Assembly: GCA_949291945.1 (NCBI GenBank)
Contig: CASEXH010000005.1
Location: 62,001-126,000, forward strand
DNA from: an uncultured Bacillota bacterium
Lineage (GTDB): Bacteria > Bacillota > Clostridia > Lachnospirales > Lachnospiraceae
Length of the DNA: 64,000 nt
Direction of reading: 5' to 3'
Shown here: one piece after another, positions 48,431-57,490 of the stretch
How positions within the stretch are numbered: the stretch's first letter is position 1
Layout: every line of letters begins with the position of its first letter
Notes under the pieces: generated by a model
The model's database searches: none
The model's input: the letters and a program-made list of their open reading frames with translations, nothing else
Told to the model about the DNA's origin: nothing
Program-made: the position numbers and the translations under genes

Positions 48431-50405
48431 GATACGTGTAGGATTTGCAGGAAATCCCAACTGCGGCAAGACCACCCTTTTCAACGCCTACACAGGGGCG
48501 AATCTGAAGGTGGCAAACTGGCCGGGAGTTACGGTGGAGAAAAAAGAGGGGGAGACCGAATATAAAGGCAGGAAAATGCGTCTGATCGATCTTCCGGGAA
48601 TTTACAGTCTGACTTCCTATTCTATGGAAGAAAAGGTTTCCAGAAAGGTGATTCTGGGAGACGATGTGGATATTATCGTAGATGTGGTAGACGCTTCTGC
48701 CTTGGAGCGGAATCTGTACCTTACCCTTCAGCTTCTGGAGCTTGGAAAACCGGTGGTAGTGGCTTTGAATATGATGGATATCGTGGAAGAGCGGGGAATG
48801 GAGATTGATCTCCATCGTCTTCCGGAACTGCTGGGAAATATTCCGGTGGTGCCGGTATCTGCCAGAAAACGCACCGGATTGGACGTGCTTCTTCATGCAG
48901 TGGAGCATCATTATGAAGAGCAGACTTCAGATCCCGTAGTGGAATATTCCCCGGAGATCGAGGAAAAGATCCGCAAAATCAGCGGCCGGATACAAAAACA
49001 GTATCCGGAAAGCAAAAATCTCCGGTGGCACAGCATTAAGATCCTGGAAAATGACGAGCAGATCATTGAGGAACAGCCGGTGGATATTTCGGATATTGCC
49101 GATAAAAATTATGAAAAACAGATCATTAATGAAAAGTACAGTTATATTGAAGAAATCATAGAGGAATGTGTATTCTATAAAGGAAACCGCCAGTCTATGA
49201 CAGAAAAGGCAGACCGGGTCCTGACCCACCCTGTGGCGGGAGTTCCCGTGTTCCTGTGTATTATGGCTCTGGTATTTTTTCTGACCTTTACGGTGGGGGA
49301 TGCCATTAAGGGCTGGTTTGAGATCGGACTGGACTGGGCCTTTGAAGCGGCCAGAACAGCGCTTACAGCCCTGGGCGCTTCCGCTTGGGTCTGTTCACTG
49401 GTGGTAGACGGGATCATGTCCGGTGTAGGAGGGATCCTCACCTTTCTTCCAAATATCTTTATCCTGTTTCTGGCCCTTGCTTTCCTGGAGGACAGCGGCT
49501 ACATGGCCAGAGTGGCCTATGTTATGGACGGAATCATGGGAAAGGTAGGCCTTTCAGGAAAGGCGTTTCTGCCTATGGTGCTGGGCTTTGGCTGTACGGT
49601 GCCGGCGGTAATGGCTTCCAGAACTCTGGAAAATGAGGAGGACAGGAAGAAGACCATCCTTCTCACTCCATTTATGTCCTGCTCTGCAAGGCTTCCTATC
49701 TATGTCCTGTTTGCCAGCGTGTTTTTTGGGAAATATGCCATGATCGTAGCTTTTTCCCTATATGCTCTTGGACTGATTGTAGCGATTCTTCTGGCTCTGA
49801 TCATCGGCAAGGTGTGGAAGACAGACACTAAAGTGCCTCTGTTAATCGAATTGCCGGATTATAAGGTGCCAAATCCAAGGACCATACGCATTTATGTATG
49901 GGAAAAGGTAAAGGACTATCTGACTAAGGCAGGAACTACTATTTTCGTGGCTTCCATTGTGATCTGGTTTATCTTAAACTATAACTTCCAGGGTATGACC
50001 AGTGATGTGACCACAAGCTTTGGCGCTATGATCGGTAAGGTCCTGGCTCCGGTACTGGGACCGGCGGGACTGGGAGCATGGCAGATCGTGGTGGCCCTGA
50101 TCTCAGGACTTTCTGCAAAAGAAGTGGTCATTTCCAGCTTCTCAGTACTTTACGGAGTCAACAACATCAGTTCCCCGGAGGGGATGGCAACTCTTTCCGG
50201 CGCCCTGGGAGCCATTGGTTTTGGGCCTCTGAATGCCTATGCATTGATGGTGTTCTGTCTGTTATATACTCCCTGTGTGGCTACTCTTGCCACTATCAGG
50301 AAGGAGACCCATTCTACCTCCTGGACCCTGAAAATGGTAGTATTCCAGCTGCTTCTGGCCTATGTGGCGGCAGTGCTGGTGTTTCAGATCGGAAGCCTTT
50401 TCTAA
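48420..50405 (+). CDS. feoB: Ferrous iron transporter FeoB
   Basis: A 661-residue FeoB. The N-terminal GTPase has GNPNCGKTTLFN (G1), DLPGIYSL (G3) and NMMD (G4). A helical spacer follows, then two Gate domains with conserved cysteines in GFGCTVPAVMASR and LLYTPCVATLA. It imports Fe2+, the main iron form under anaerobiosis. It is slightly shorter than E. coli FeoB, normal for Clostridia. It supplies iron for the many Fe-S enzymes here. Confidence 0.95.
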   Translation: MKSEIRVGFAGNPNCGKTTLFNAYTGANLKVANWPGVTVEKKEGETEYKGRKMRLIDLPGIYSLTSYSMEEKVSRKVILGDDVDIIVDVVDASALERNLYLTLQLLELGKPVVVALNMMDIVEERGMEIDLHRLPELLGNIPVVPVSARKRTGLDVLLHAVEHHYEEQTSDPVVEYSPEIEEKIRKISGRIQKQYPESKNLRWHSIKILENDEQIIEEQPVDISDIADKNYEKQIINEKYSYIEEIIEECVFYKGNRQSMTEKADRVLTHPVAGVPVFLCIMALVFFLTFTVGDAIKGWFEIGLDWAFEAARTALTALGASAWVCSLVVDGIMSGVGGILTFLPNIFILFLALAFLEDSGYMARVAYVMDGIMGKVGLSGKAFLPMVLGFGCTVPAVMASRTLENEEDRKKTILLTPFMSCSARLPIYVLFASVFFGKYAMIVAFSLYALGLIVAILLALIIGKVWKTDTKVPLLIELPDYKVPNPRTIRIYVWEKVKDYLTKAGTTIFVASIVIWFILNYNFQGMTSDVTTSFGAMIGKVLAPVLGPAGLGAWQIVVALISGLSAKEVVISSFSVLYGVNNISSPEGMATLSGALGAIGFGPLNAYALMVFCLLYTPCVATLATIRKETHSTSWTLKMVVFQLLLAYVAAVLVFQIGSLF

Positions 50406-50426
50406 GTAAACAAAAGGAGAAAAAAC

Positions 50427-52157
50427 ATGGATATCCTGCTTGCGGCAGTAAACGCAAAATATATTCATACAAATCTGGCAGTCTACAGCCTTCGGGCTTA
50501 CTGCCGGGAATTCTCCCGGAGGATCTCTCTGAGAGAATATACCATTAACCAGGAAAAAGACCAGATATTGAAAGACATATACCACAGAGCCCCCAGGGTT
50601 CTGTGTTTTTCCTGTTATATCTGGAACATTTCTTTTGTAAAAGAACTGATCCGGGACATTCACAAGATCCTGCCGGATACCATCATCTGGACAGGCGGCC
50701 CGGAGGTATCCTACGATCCGGAAAACTTTCTCCAGGAAATGCCGGAAGTCTTCGGTGTTATGCTGGGAGAAGGGGAGGAGACCTTCCGGAAATTGACGGA
50801 GTATTATTTAAATCAAAAAGAGGAAGAGGAATTATACAGGATTCCCGGGATCTGTTTTCGGAGAAATGAGGGAACAGTAAATTCCGGATTTCCGGATGTT
50901 CTGGACATGGATCGGCTGGTATTCCCTTATGAGGATCTTTCTTCCTTTTCTCACAAGATCCTTTATTACGAGAGCAGCAGGGGCTGCCCCTTTTCCTGCA
51001 GCTATTGTCTGTCTTCGGTGGATAAAAAGCTTCGGTTTAAAAGCCTGGATCTGGTAAAAAAGGAGTTGGAGATTTTTCTGGAGGCCAAAGTACCCCAGGT
51101 AAAATTTGTGGACAGAACCTTTAACTGCCGGGAGGATCATGCGCTGGAAATCTGGCGGTATATCCAGGATCATGACAATGGAGTGACCAACTTTCACTTT
51201 GAGATCGGCGCAGATCTTCTCACAGAAAAGGAAATCGCCCTGATCCGGACTATGCGTCCGGGACTGATCCAGCTGGAGATCGGCGTTCAGTCTACCAATG
51301 AGAAGACTCTGAAAGAGATCCGCAGATATGCTTCCTTTGAGAAGATCGCCGCCAGGGTCCGGGCGGTCTATGAGGGAGGCAATATCCACCAGCATCTGGA
51401 CTTGATCGCCGGCCTTCCCTGGGAGGATTACAGCAGTTTTGCCAGATCCTTCAACCAGGTATACGCCCTGGCGCCCCAGCAGCTCCAGCTTGGTTTCCTG
51501 AAAGTGCTGAAGGGATCCTATATGTATGAGAAAGCCGGAGATTACGGCTGTATTTATAAAGAAAAGGAGCCCTATGAGGTTTTGAAGACCCGCTGGCTTT
51601 CCTACGGGGATATTATCCGGCTGAAAAGTGTAGAGGAAATGGTGGAGATCTATTATAACAGCGGACAGTTTTCCCACATTGTGGAAGCTGTGGTAAAGGA
51701 ATTTCCTGATGCATTTACTTTTTATGAGGCTCTGGGAGCTTTTTATGAGGAGAAAGGTTATGATACCCTGTCTCATTCCAGGATCCGCAGATATGAGATC
51801 TTTCTGGAGTTCCTGAAAGAAAGAGAAACGGACTGCCTGGATTTTTACAAGGAGCTGATGATCCTAGATCTTTACGCCAGAGAAAATATGAAGACCAGAC
51901 CTTCCTGGACGGCAAAAAGAGATCCTTATAAGGAGAAGATCCAGGCTTTTTACGAGAGAGAAAAAGAAAACCCCCGGTATCTTACCGGATATGAGAAATT
52001 TACTTCCAGGCAGATGGAGAAGATGACCCACCTGGAGATTTTTACCTGGAATGTGCTGGAAGGAAAAAAGGAGACAGGAGTTTATCCGGTGCTTTTTGAT
52101 TATCAGAAGAGAAATCCTCTCACCAACGACGGACTGGCCTGTCTGGTGGAACTATAG
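50427..52157 (+). CDS. B12-binding radical SAM protein with DUF4080
   Basis: A 576-residue protein. The N-terminal 130 residues resemble a cobalamin-binding domain (LLAAVNAKYIHTNLAVYSLR, then IIWTGGPEVSYDP). The radical SAM domain has SRGCPFSCSYCLSS with the CxxxCxxC cluster ligands near residue 190. The C-terminal 200 residues match the DUF4080 region. Members are common in Clostridia; the substrate is unknown. It starts 21 bases after feoB with an AAAGGAG site and is followed by nth. Confidence 0.87.
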   Translation: MDILLAAVNAKYIHTNLAVYSLRAYCREFSRRISLREYTINQEKDQILKDIYHRAPRVLCFSCYIWNISFVKELIRDIHKILPDTIIWTGGPEVSYDPENFLQEMPEVFGVMLGEGEETFRKLTEYYLNQKEEEELYRIPGICFRRNEGTVNSGFPDVLDMDRLVFPYEDLSSFSHKILYYESSRGCPFSCSYCLSSVDKKLRFKSLDLVKKELEIFLEAKVPQVKFVDRTFNCREDHALEIWRYIQDHDNGVTNFHFEIGADLLTEKEIALIRTMRPGLIQLEIGVQSTNEKTLKEIRRYASFEKIAARVRAVYEGGNIHQHLDLIAGLPWEDYSSFARSFNQVYALAPQQLQLGFLKVLKGSYMYEKAGDYGCIYKEKEPYEVLKTRWLSYGDIIRLKSVEEMVEIYYNSGQFSHIVEAVVKEFPDAFTFYEALGAFYEEKGYDTLSHSRIRRYEIFLEFLKERETDCLDFYKELMILDLYARENMKTRPSWTAKRDPYKEKIQAFYEREKENPRYLTGYEKFTSRQMEKMTHLEIFTWNVLEGKKETGVYPVLFDYQKRNPLTNDGLACLVEL

Positions 52158-52171
52158 AAAGCAGGTGAAAA

Positions 52172-52828
52172 ATGGCTTCAAAAAGAACGAAAGAGATCCT
52201 GGAAAAACTGGACCAGGTTTATACCAGAGAATATAAATGTTATCTGAATTATGAGACCCCGGAACAGCTTCTGGTGGCCACTATGCTCAGCGCCCAGTGC
52301 ACCGACGCCCGGGTAAATATTGTAACCAAAGATCTGTTTAGGAAGTATCCGGATATGGAGGCTTTTGCAAAAGCGGATCTGAAAGAGCTGGAGCAGGATA
52401 TCAAGCCTACAGGTTTTTATCACAACAAGGCGAAGAATATCATCGGCTGCGCCAGGAAGATCTGCCTGGAATTCGGCGGGAAAGTACCCCAAAGCCTGGA
52501 GGAGCTGGTAAGCCTTCCCGGAGTGGGAAGAAAAACCGCCAATGTGATCCGGGGGAATATTTTCCATGAACCCAGCGTGGTAGTAGACACCCATGTGAAA
52601 AGGATTTCCAGACGGCTGGGTCTTACGAAAGAAACTGATCCGGAAAAAATCGAACTGGACCTGATGAAGGTGCTTCCAAAAGATCACTGGATCCTTTATA
52701 ATATCCAGATCATCACCTTTGGCCGTCAGATCTGCTTTGCCAGATCGCCCAAATGTGAGGAGTGTTTTCTGACAAAATACTGTACAGATTATAAGAATCT
52801 TCATCAAACGAAGAAAAGCGGGAAATAA
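52172..52828 (+). CDS. nth: Endonuclease III
   Basis: A 218-residue DNA glycosylase/AP lyase. The helix-hairpin-helix is LPGVGRKTANVI with the catalytic Lys, the DTHVKR motif holds the Asp, and the [4Fe-4S] cluster ligands are C-x6-C-x2-C-x5-C in ICFARSPKCEECFLTKYC. It removes oxidised pyrimidines. It is in a short operon with the exonuclease gene that begins 2 bases after its stop. Confidence 0.95.
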   Translation: MASKRTKEILEKLDQVYTREYKCYLNYETPEQLLVATMLSAQCTDARVNIVTKDLFRKYPDMEAFAKADLKELEQDIKPTGFYHNKAKNIIGCARKICLEFGGKVPQSLEELVSLPGVGRKTANVIRGNIFHEPSVVVDTHVKRISRRLGLTKETDPEKIELDLMKVLPKDHWILYNIQIITFGRQICFARSPKCEECFLTKYCTDYKNLHQTKKSGK

Positions 52829-52830
52829 CT

Positions 52831-53541
52831 ATGAGAGAATATGTATCTCTGGACCTGGAGACTACAGGTCTGGAACCAAAGAAGGACAGAATCATTGAAA
52901 TCGGAGCGGCAAAGATCAGAGACGGGGAGGTACAGGAAACCTACAGTCTTTTGGTGGATCCCCGGATAAAGATCCCGGAAAGGATCACAGACCTTACCGG
53001 GATCAATAACCAGATGGTAGAAGGACAGCCCTTTGTGGAGGAGGCAGTGGGAGGACTGCTGGAATTCTGCGAAGAACTGCCTCTTCTGGGACATAATCTG
53101 ATGTTTGACTACAGTTTTGTAAAGCACAGTGCAGTGAATATGGGGTTGACCTTTGAAAAACAGGGAATGGATACTTTAAAGATCGCCAGGGTACTTCTCC
53201 CGGATCTGGAGAGCAGAAGTCTTCAGAGCCTGCGGCAGTATTATCAGATCCCCCAGCAGGAGGCCCACAGAGCTCTGGAAGATGCCCTCACTACTTTCCG
53301 CCTTTATGAAAGACTGCGGACAGAGTTTGAGGAGAGATCTCCGGAACTGTTTGAACCTAAAACCCTTATCTGTAAAGCAAAACGCCAGAGTCCCATCACC
53401 CCGGCGCAAAAACGTTACTTGCAGGATCTGGTAAAATATCATAGAATAAACCTTGATGTAGAGCCGGAGAGTTTGACAAAAAACGAAGCTTCCCGGCTGA
53501 TCGACAGGATTTTGGGAACCTTTGGAAGGATTGTGAGGTAG
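52831..53541 (+). CDS. DnaQ-family 3'-5' exonuclease (PolC-type)
   Basis: A 236-residue DEDDh exonuclease: DLETTGLEPKKDRIIEIGA (Asp, Glu), HNLMFDYSFVKH (Asp) and AHRALEDALTT (His, Asp). A C-terminal extension of about 60 residues follows, with a basic stretch. It resembles the exonuclease domain of PolC as a separate protein and may serve in repair or RNA turnover. It follows nth by 2 bases. Confidence 0.9.
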   Translation: MREYVSLDLETTGLEPKKDRIIEIGAAKIRDGEVQETYSLLVDPRIKIPERITDLTGINNQMVEGQPFVEEAVGGLLEFCEELPLLGHNLMFDYSFVKHSAVNMGLTFEKQGMDTLKIARVLLPDLESRSLQSLRQYYQIPQQEAHRALEDALTTFRLYERLRTEFEERSPELFEPKTLICKAKRQSPITPAQKRYLQDLVKYHRINLDVEPESLTKNEASRLIDRILGTFGRIVR

Positions 53542-53546
53542 AGAAT

Positions 53547-53651
53547 ATGAGAAACAGAAAAGACTCAAAAAGACAGCGGATCTTTGCCGCAGTATTGGCA
53601 GTAATCATTGTACTGGCTATGGTCGTGCCTCTGGCAGCATATGCGTTATAA
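53547..53651 (+). CDS. Small single-helix membrane peptide
   Basis: A 34-residue open frame with GAGG 8 bases before the ATG. It has a basic N-terminus (MRNRKDSKRQR) followed by one hydrophobic helix (about residues 12-33). It sits 5 bases after the exonuclease stop. The N-in topology and clean ribosome site suggest a real membrane micropeptide. Function unknown. Confidence 0.55.
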   Translation: MRNRKDSKRQRIFAAVLAVIIVLAMVVPLAAYAL

Positions 53652-53687
53652 GAGAAAGCAATGGGGCCTAGATCGGAGGTTTGGAAG

Positions 53688-54674
53688 ATGAAAATTGGAA
53701 AATTACCGGAACCTATGCTGATACGTTCCGTTTTGAAAGAAGTAGAACACAGAAGAGACGAGGTGCTGGTAGGCCCTGCAGTAGGTCAGGACTGTGCGGT
53801 AGTAGAGCTGGGAGAAGGAGAGGTCTTTGTCCTTTCTTCAGATCCCATAACAGGTACTACCAAGGATATCGGCAGGCACAGCGTTCATATAACCGCCAAT
53901 GACCTGGCGGCTTCCGGCGCAGATCCTCTGGGGATCATGCTGACCATTCTCCTTACGCCAGATACCCAGGAGGGAGAACTGAAAGAAATGATGCGGGGGG
54001 TGGAAAGCGCCTGCAAGGAGCTGAACATGGAAGTTATGGGCGGCCATACAGAGATTACCCAGGTGGTAAAACAGCCTCTGATCTCTCTTACGGGAGTTGG
54101 AAAAATGAAGAAGGAAAAGATCCTTACCACGGCATCGGTAAAGCCTGGACAGGATATCCTGATCACCAAATGGATTGGCCTGGAAGGAACTTCCGTGGCA
54201 GCTAAAGAAAAAGAAGAGGAGCTTTTAAAGAAGTTTGCCCCCTCCTTTGTGGAGACAGCCAAGGATTTTGACCAGTACCTGTCTGTGGTCCCTGAGGCGA
54301 AGATCGCCAGGGACTGGAATATTTCCGCTATGCATGATATTACAGAAGGGGGTGTTTTTGGCGCTCTCTGGGAAATGGGAAGCGGTTCCGGGGTGGGACT
54401 GGATATTGATCTGAAGAAGATCCCCATCCGGCAGGAGACTGTGGAGGTCTGCGAGGCTTTGGGGCTGAATCCCTATATCCTTATGTCCAGCGGTTCTATG
54501 ATGATCGCTGCAGATGACGGATACGGCCTGGCAGAAAAGCTGAAACAGGCAGGGATCCCTGCTTCTGTAGTGGGAAAAGCCACTGAGGGAAAAGACCGGA
54601 TTTTAAGAAATGGAGAAGATACCAGATATCTGGATAAACCTCAGAGTGATGAACTGTACAAAATCTATCAGTAA
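53688..54674 (+). CDS. AIR synthase-related protein (HypE/PurM-like)
   Basis: A 328-residue PurM-superfamily protein. It has VGQDCAVV (nucleotide-binding start), DPITGTTKDIGRHSVHITAN followed by DLAASGADPL, and HDITEGGVFGALWEM, the family core that binds ATP. It resembles HypE, but no hyp genes are near, so a general AIR-synthase-related protein is the safe call. The ATG at 53688 follows GGAGG; an in-frame ATG at 53661 is upstream of that site. trmL follows 14 bases later. Confidence 0.85.
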   Translation: MKIGKLPEPMLIRSVLKEVEHRRDEVLVGPAVGQDCAVVELGEGEVFVLSSDPITGTTKDIGRHSVHITANDLAASGADPLGIMLTILLTPDTQEGELKEMMRGVESACKELNMEVMGGHTEITQVVKQPLISLTGVGKMKKEKILTTASVKPGQDILITKWIGLEGTSVAAKEKEEELLKKFAPSFVETAKDFDQYLSVVPEAKIARDWNISAMHDITEGGVFGALWEMGSGSGVGLDIDLKKIPIRQETVEVCEALGLNPYILMSSGSMMIAADDGYGLAEKLKQAGIPASVVGKATEGKDRILRNGEDTRYLDKPQSDELYKIYQ

Positions 54675-54688
54675 CAGAGGAAGAGAAA

Positions 54689-55189
54689 ATGGCAAAGCTG
54701 AATATTGTATTATATGAGCCGGAGATCCCTTCAAATACGGGAAATATCGGAAGAACCTGTGTGGCTACAGGAACCCGGCTCCACCTTATCGAGCCTTTGG
54801 GATTCAAATTGAATGAAAAGGCGATTAAGAGAGCGGGGATGGATTACTGGAAGGATCTGGATGTGACCACTTATCTGAATTACCAGGATTTCCTGGAGAA
54901 AAATCCCGGGGCAAAGATCTACATGGCTACTACCAAGGCCCCACAGGTCTACACAGAGGTCCATTATGAAGAAGACTGCTATATCATGTTCGGAAAGGAA
55001 AGCGCCGGGATCCCCGAGGAGATCCTGCTGGAGAACCAGAAGACGGCAATACGGATTCCCATGATCGGAGACATCCGTTCTCTGAATCTGAGCAATTCCG
55101 TCGCCATCGTTCTTTACGAGGCCCTGCGGCAGAATCATTTTGATCACATGCAGTTAGAAGGACACCTGACAAAATATCAGTGGAAATAA
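54689..55189 (+). CDS. trmL: tRNA (cytidine/uridine-34-2'-O)-methyltransferase TrmL
   Basis: A 166-residue SPOUT methyltransferase: NIVLYEPEIPSNTGNIGRTC at the start, FGKESAGIPEEIL and IPMIGDIRSLNLSNSVAIVL at the knot. It methylates the ribose of base 34 of tRNA-Leu isoacceptors. Normal length. It ends just before a large inverted repeat that can act as its terminator. Confidence 0.94.
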   Translation: MAKLNIVLYEPEIPSNTGNIGRTCVATGTRLHLIEPLGFKLNEKAIKRAGMDYWKDLDVTTYLNYQDFLEKNPGAKIYMATTKAPQVYTEVHYEEDCYIMFGKESAGIPEEILLENQKTAIRIPMIGDIRSLNLSNSVAIVLYEALRQNHFDHMQLEGHLTKYQWK

Positions 55190-55195
55190 ATAATG

Positions 55196-55344
55196 GGGAC
55201 TGTCCTATGGAACAGAAACCGAGAATATTTATACATTTTCTTGCTCAGTCTGCGCTGCTTTGAGCTTATGGTCTCAAAGCCGTGCTCGACAAATTCGCAT
55301 AAAATGTATAAATATTCCTGGTATATGTTCCATAGGACAGTCCC
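55196..55344. mobile_element. MITE-like element with 44-base terminal inverted repeats
   Basis: The left arm 55196-55239 and right arm 55301-55344 are near-perfect inverted copies. The outer 19 bases (GGGACTGTCCTATGGAACA) match exactly and so do the inner GAATATTTATACATTTT segments; only a 7-8 base patch differs. Between them lies a small hairpin (GCTTTGAG/CTCAAAGC at 55257-55264 and 55273-55280). A T-rich tract follows the right arm (TTATTTTTT), so it can terminate transcription of trmL; the convergent kinase gene ends 12 bases on. No protein is encoded. Other copies in the genome are expected but not seen here. Confidence 0.7.
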
Positions 55345-55356
55345 TTATTTTTTGTG

Positions 55357-56778
55357 TCAGGATTCTTTCTCGGGGCTTTTTGCCAGGGTGAAGATAAATT
55401 CTGTGCCCACCCCTTCCGTACTGATTACATTGATATTCTGCTTGTGGGCATTGATGATCTCTTTTACGATAGAGAGCCCCAGGCCTGTGCCTTTCCGGTC
55501 TTTTCCTCTGGAAGAATCAATCTTGTAGAAACGGTCCCAGATCTTTGGAAGATTGGCTTTGGCGATCCCGCAGCCCGTATCTTTTACAGAAACGAAGACA
55601 GTTTCGTGCTTCAGAGAAGATTCAATCTTGATTACAGAATCCTCCGGACTGAACTTAATGGCGTTGTCAATCAGATTGTAAAGTACCTGCTGGATCTGAA
55701 CCATATCTGCATGGACAAAGAGAGTCTGTCCTGTGAGAAGCAGCTCAATGGAGATCCTTCGGTCTCTGCAGGTTCCCTCAAAGGTAGCGGCAGTGGTTTT
55801 GATCACATTATTGATATCAAAATCCGAGTAATCCAGATGACGCCCTTTCTGATCCAGGTTATTCAGAGTCAGAAGACTTTCTGTCAGCTTATAAAGCCGG
55901 TCTGTCTCAAACACTACGATCTTCAGGTATTTTTCCTGGAGTTCGGGAGGAATGGTCCCGTCCAGGATGGCTTCTGTGTACCCTTTGATAGAGGTCAGAG
56001 GGGAACGGAAGTCGTGGGAAACATTAGCAATAAATTTCCGCTGATAGCTGCCGGTCATATCCAGCTCGTCGGACATATAATTCAGAGTCAGGGCCAGATA
56101 GCCCAGCTCGTCCTCTTTGTCCAGAGGTATGTTGTATTTCAGATTCCCGGAGGCAAAGGCGTCTGCCCCCTGGATGATCTTTTTCAGAGGCCGGTAGATC
56201 ATAAAGGAAAATACCGGAATGATCAGGGCCAGCACGGCTAGAAAAATAAAAAACAAAATATAGATGATATTCAGGATATCATCCCGCTCTCCATATATCA
56301 CAGACATGGGAAGGTGGATGGCAACATACCCTTCCACTCGCATATTTACAGTGACCGGTACCATGACGCTTAATTGTTCTTGGGAAAATTCATTAAAGAA
56401 ATAGCCGGTCTGGTAATAAGAACCGCTGGCGGTCCCGGGATCGAAGTCTTCGATCATGGGGTAGTCTTCTGTATACATGGGCTCTGCAGTATTCATCAGG
56501 ATCTCTCCCTGGGAACTGATCAGCCAGATAGAACAGTCCTGATAAGAGGCCACTGTGCACAGATTCTGGTAAGTGTCTTCCGGGGAGAGTGTTTCCCGGT
56601 AATATTTTGTAGCTCTGTTAGAGGCAATATCCGTGGCTTCCCGGTAAAGCTGATTGCTGTATACGGATTCTACATGGTGTTCCGCCATGGAACTGCCTAC
56701 AAGGGCCACGATGAAAAAGCCGATGAAACCCAGTATAAAAAATGCCAGGACAAATTTTATATACAGGTATTTTTTCAT
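55357..56778 (-). CDS. Sensor histidine kinase (PhoR/ResE-like)
   Basis: A 473-residue membrane kinase. There is a helix at about 8-30, an extracytoplasmic sensor domain (about 31-165), a second helix (about 168-192), HAMP, a dimerisation domain with the phospho-accepting His in NVSHDFRSPLTSIKGY, and a catalytic domain with NLIDNAIKFS (N box), DTGCGIAK (G1) and GTGLGLSIV (G2). It overlaps the regulator gene by ATGA. The sensed signal is unknown. Confidence 0.92.
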   Translation of the reverse strand: MKKYLYIKFVLAFFILGFIGFFIVALVGSSMAEHHVESVYSNQLYREATDIASNRATKYYRETLSPEDTYQNLCTVASYQDCSIWLISSQGEILMNTAEPMYTEDYPMIEDFDPGTASGSYYQTGYFFNEFSQEQLSVMVPVTVNMRVEGYVAIHLPMSVIYGERDDILNIIYILFFIFLAVLALIIPVFSFMIYRPLKKIIQGADAFASGNLKYNIPLDKEDELGYLALTLNYMSDELDMTGSYQRKFIANVSHDFRSPLTSIKGYTEAILDGTIPPELQEKYLKIVVFETDRLYKLTESLLTLNNLDQKGRHLDYSDFDINNVIKTTAATFEGTCRDRRISIELLLTGQTLFVHADMVQIQQVLYNLIDNAIKFSPEDSVIKIESSLKHETVFVSVKDTGCGIAKANLPKIWDRFYKIDSSRGKDRKGTGLGLSIVKEIINAHKQNINVISTEGVGTEFIFTLAKSPEKES

Positions 56779-57479
56779 CTGTTCTTTACCTCAAATTTGT
56801 AGCCGATTCCCCAGACCGTGGCAATAGACCAGGCCGGGTGGTCTTTGATCTTTTCCCTGAGACGCTTGATATGTACGTCTACAGTTCTGGTATCTCCGAT
56901 GTATTCATAGCCCCAGATATGGTCCAAAAGCTGCTCTCTGGTAAACACCTGGTTGGGAGAGGAAGCAAGGAAATAAAGGAGTTCCAGTTCTTTTGGCGGC
57001 ATATCGATTTGATTTCCGTAATAGATTACCGAGTAATTGGTCAGATTAATGGCCAGATCCGGATATTCCACGTATTTTCCCGCAGGTTGGGTGGCCGGCG
57101 CCACTGTAGGCTGATACCTGCGGAGTACCGCTTTTACCCTGGCAACCAGCTCTTTGGAATCAAAGGGCTTGATCATATAGTCGTCTGCCCCCAGTTCAAG
57201 CCCCAGGACCTTATCGAAGACCTCTCCTTTGGCAGAGAGCATGATAATGGGCACATTAGATTTGTGCCGGATTTCCCGGCATACCTGATAACCGTCCATA
57301 CCTGGGAGCATCAGATCCAGCAGGATCAGATTAGGTGCAAAGGAGGTGAAGGCTTTCAGGGCTTCTTCCCCGTCATTTACGATTTTGGTGTCATAGCATT
57401 CCTTTGTAAGATACAGAGAGATCAGCTCTGCAATATTGTTGTCATCATCTACAATGAGTATTTTCTGTTTTACAGCCAT
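56775..57479 (-). CDS. OmpR/PhoB-family response regulator
   Basis: A 234-residue regulator. The receiver domain has IVDDDNNI and the phospho-acceptor Asp in LILLDLMLPGMDGY; the C-terminal winged helix has REQLLDHIWGYEYIGDTRTV. It pairs with the kinase, which starts inside its stop codon. It lies 11 bases downstream of mutS2 in one minus-strand operon. Tandem TTCATA repeats in the neighbouring HtrA-like promoter are a plausible target. Confidence 0.93.
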   Translation of the reverse strand: MAVKQKILIVDDDNNIAELISLYLTKECYDTKIVNDGEEALKAFTSFAPNLILLDLMLPGMDGYQVCREIRHKSNVPIIMLSAKGEVFDKVLGLELGADDYMIKPFDSKELVARVKAVLRRYQPTVAPATQPAGKYVEYPDLAINLTNYSVIYYGNQIDMPPKELELLYFLASSPNQVFTREQLLDHIWGYEYIGDTRTVDVHIKRLREKIKDHPAWSIATVWGIGYKFEVKNR

Positions 57480-57490
57480 GTATATCCCCC

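Noticed and set aside
50427..52157. B12-radical SAM protein as the missing corrinoid partner of the MttB homologues
   Set aside because: It is a radical SAM enzyme with DUF4080, 37 kb away and in an unrelated operon; it is not the MttC type of corrinoid protein.
53688..54674. HypE of a hydrogenase maturation set
   Set aside because: No HypE C-terminal PRIC-type cysteine ending (it ends SDELYKIYQ) and no hyp genes nearby, so only the superfamily is claimed.
55193..55528. 111-codon plus-strand frame across the inverted-repeat element
   Set aside because: It begins in one arm, runs into the antisense of the kinase and has no ribosome site.
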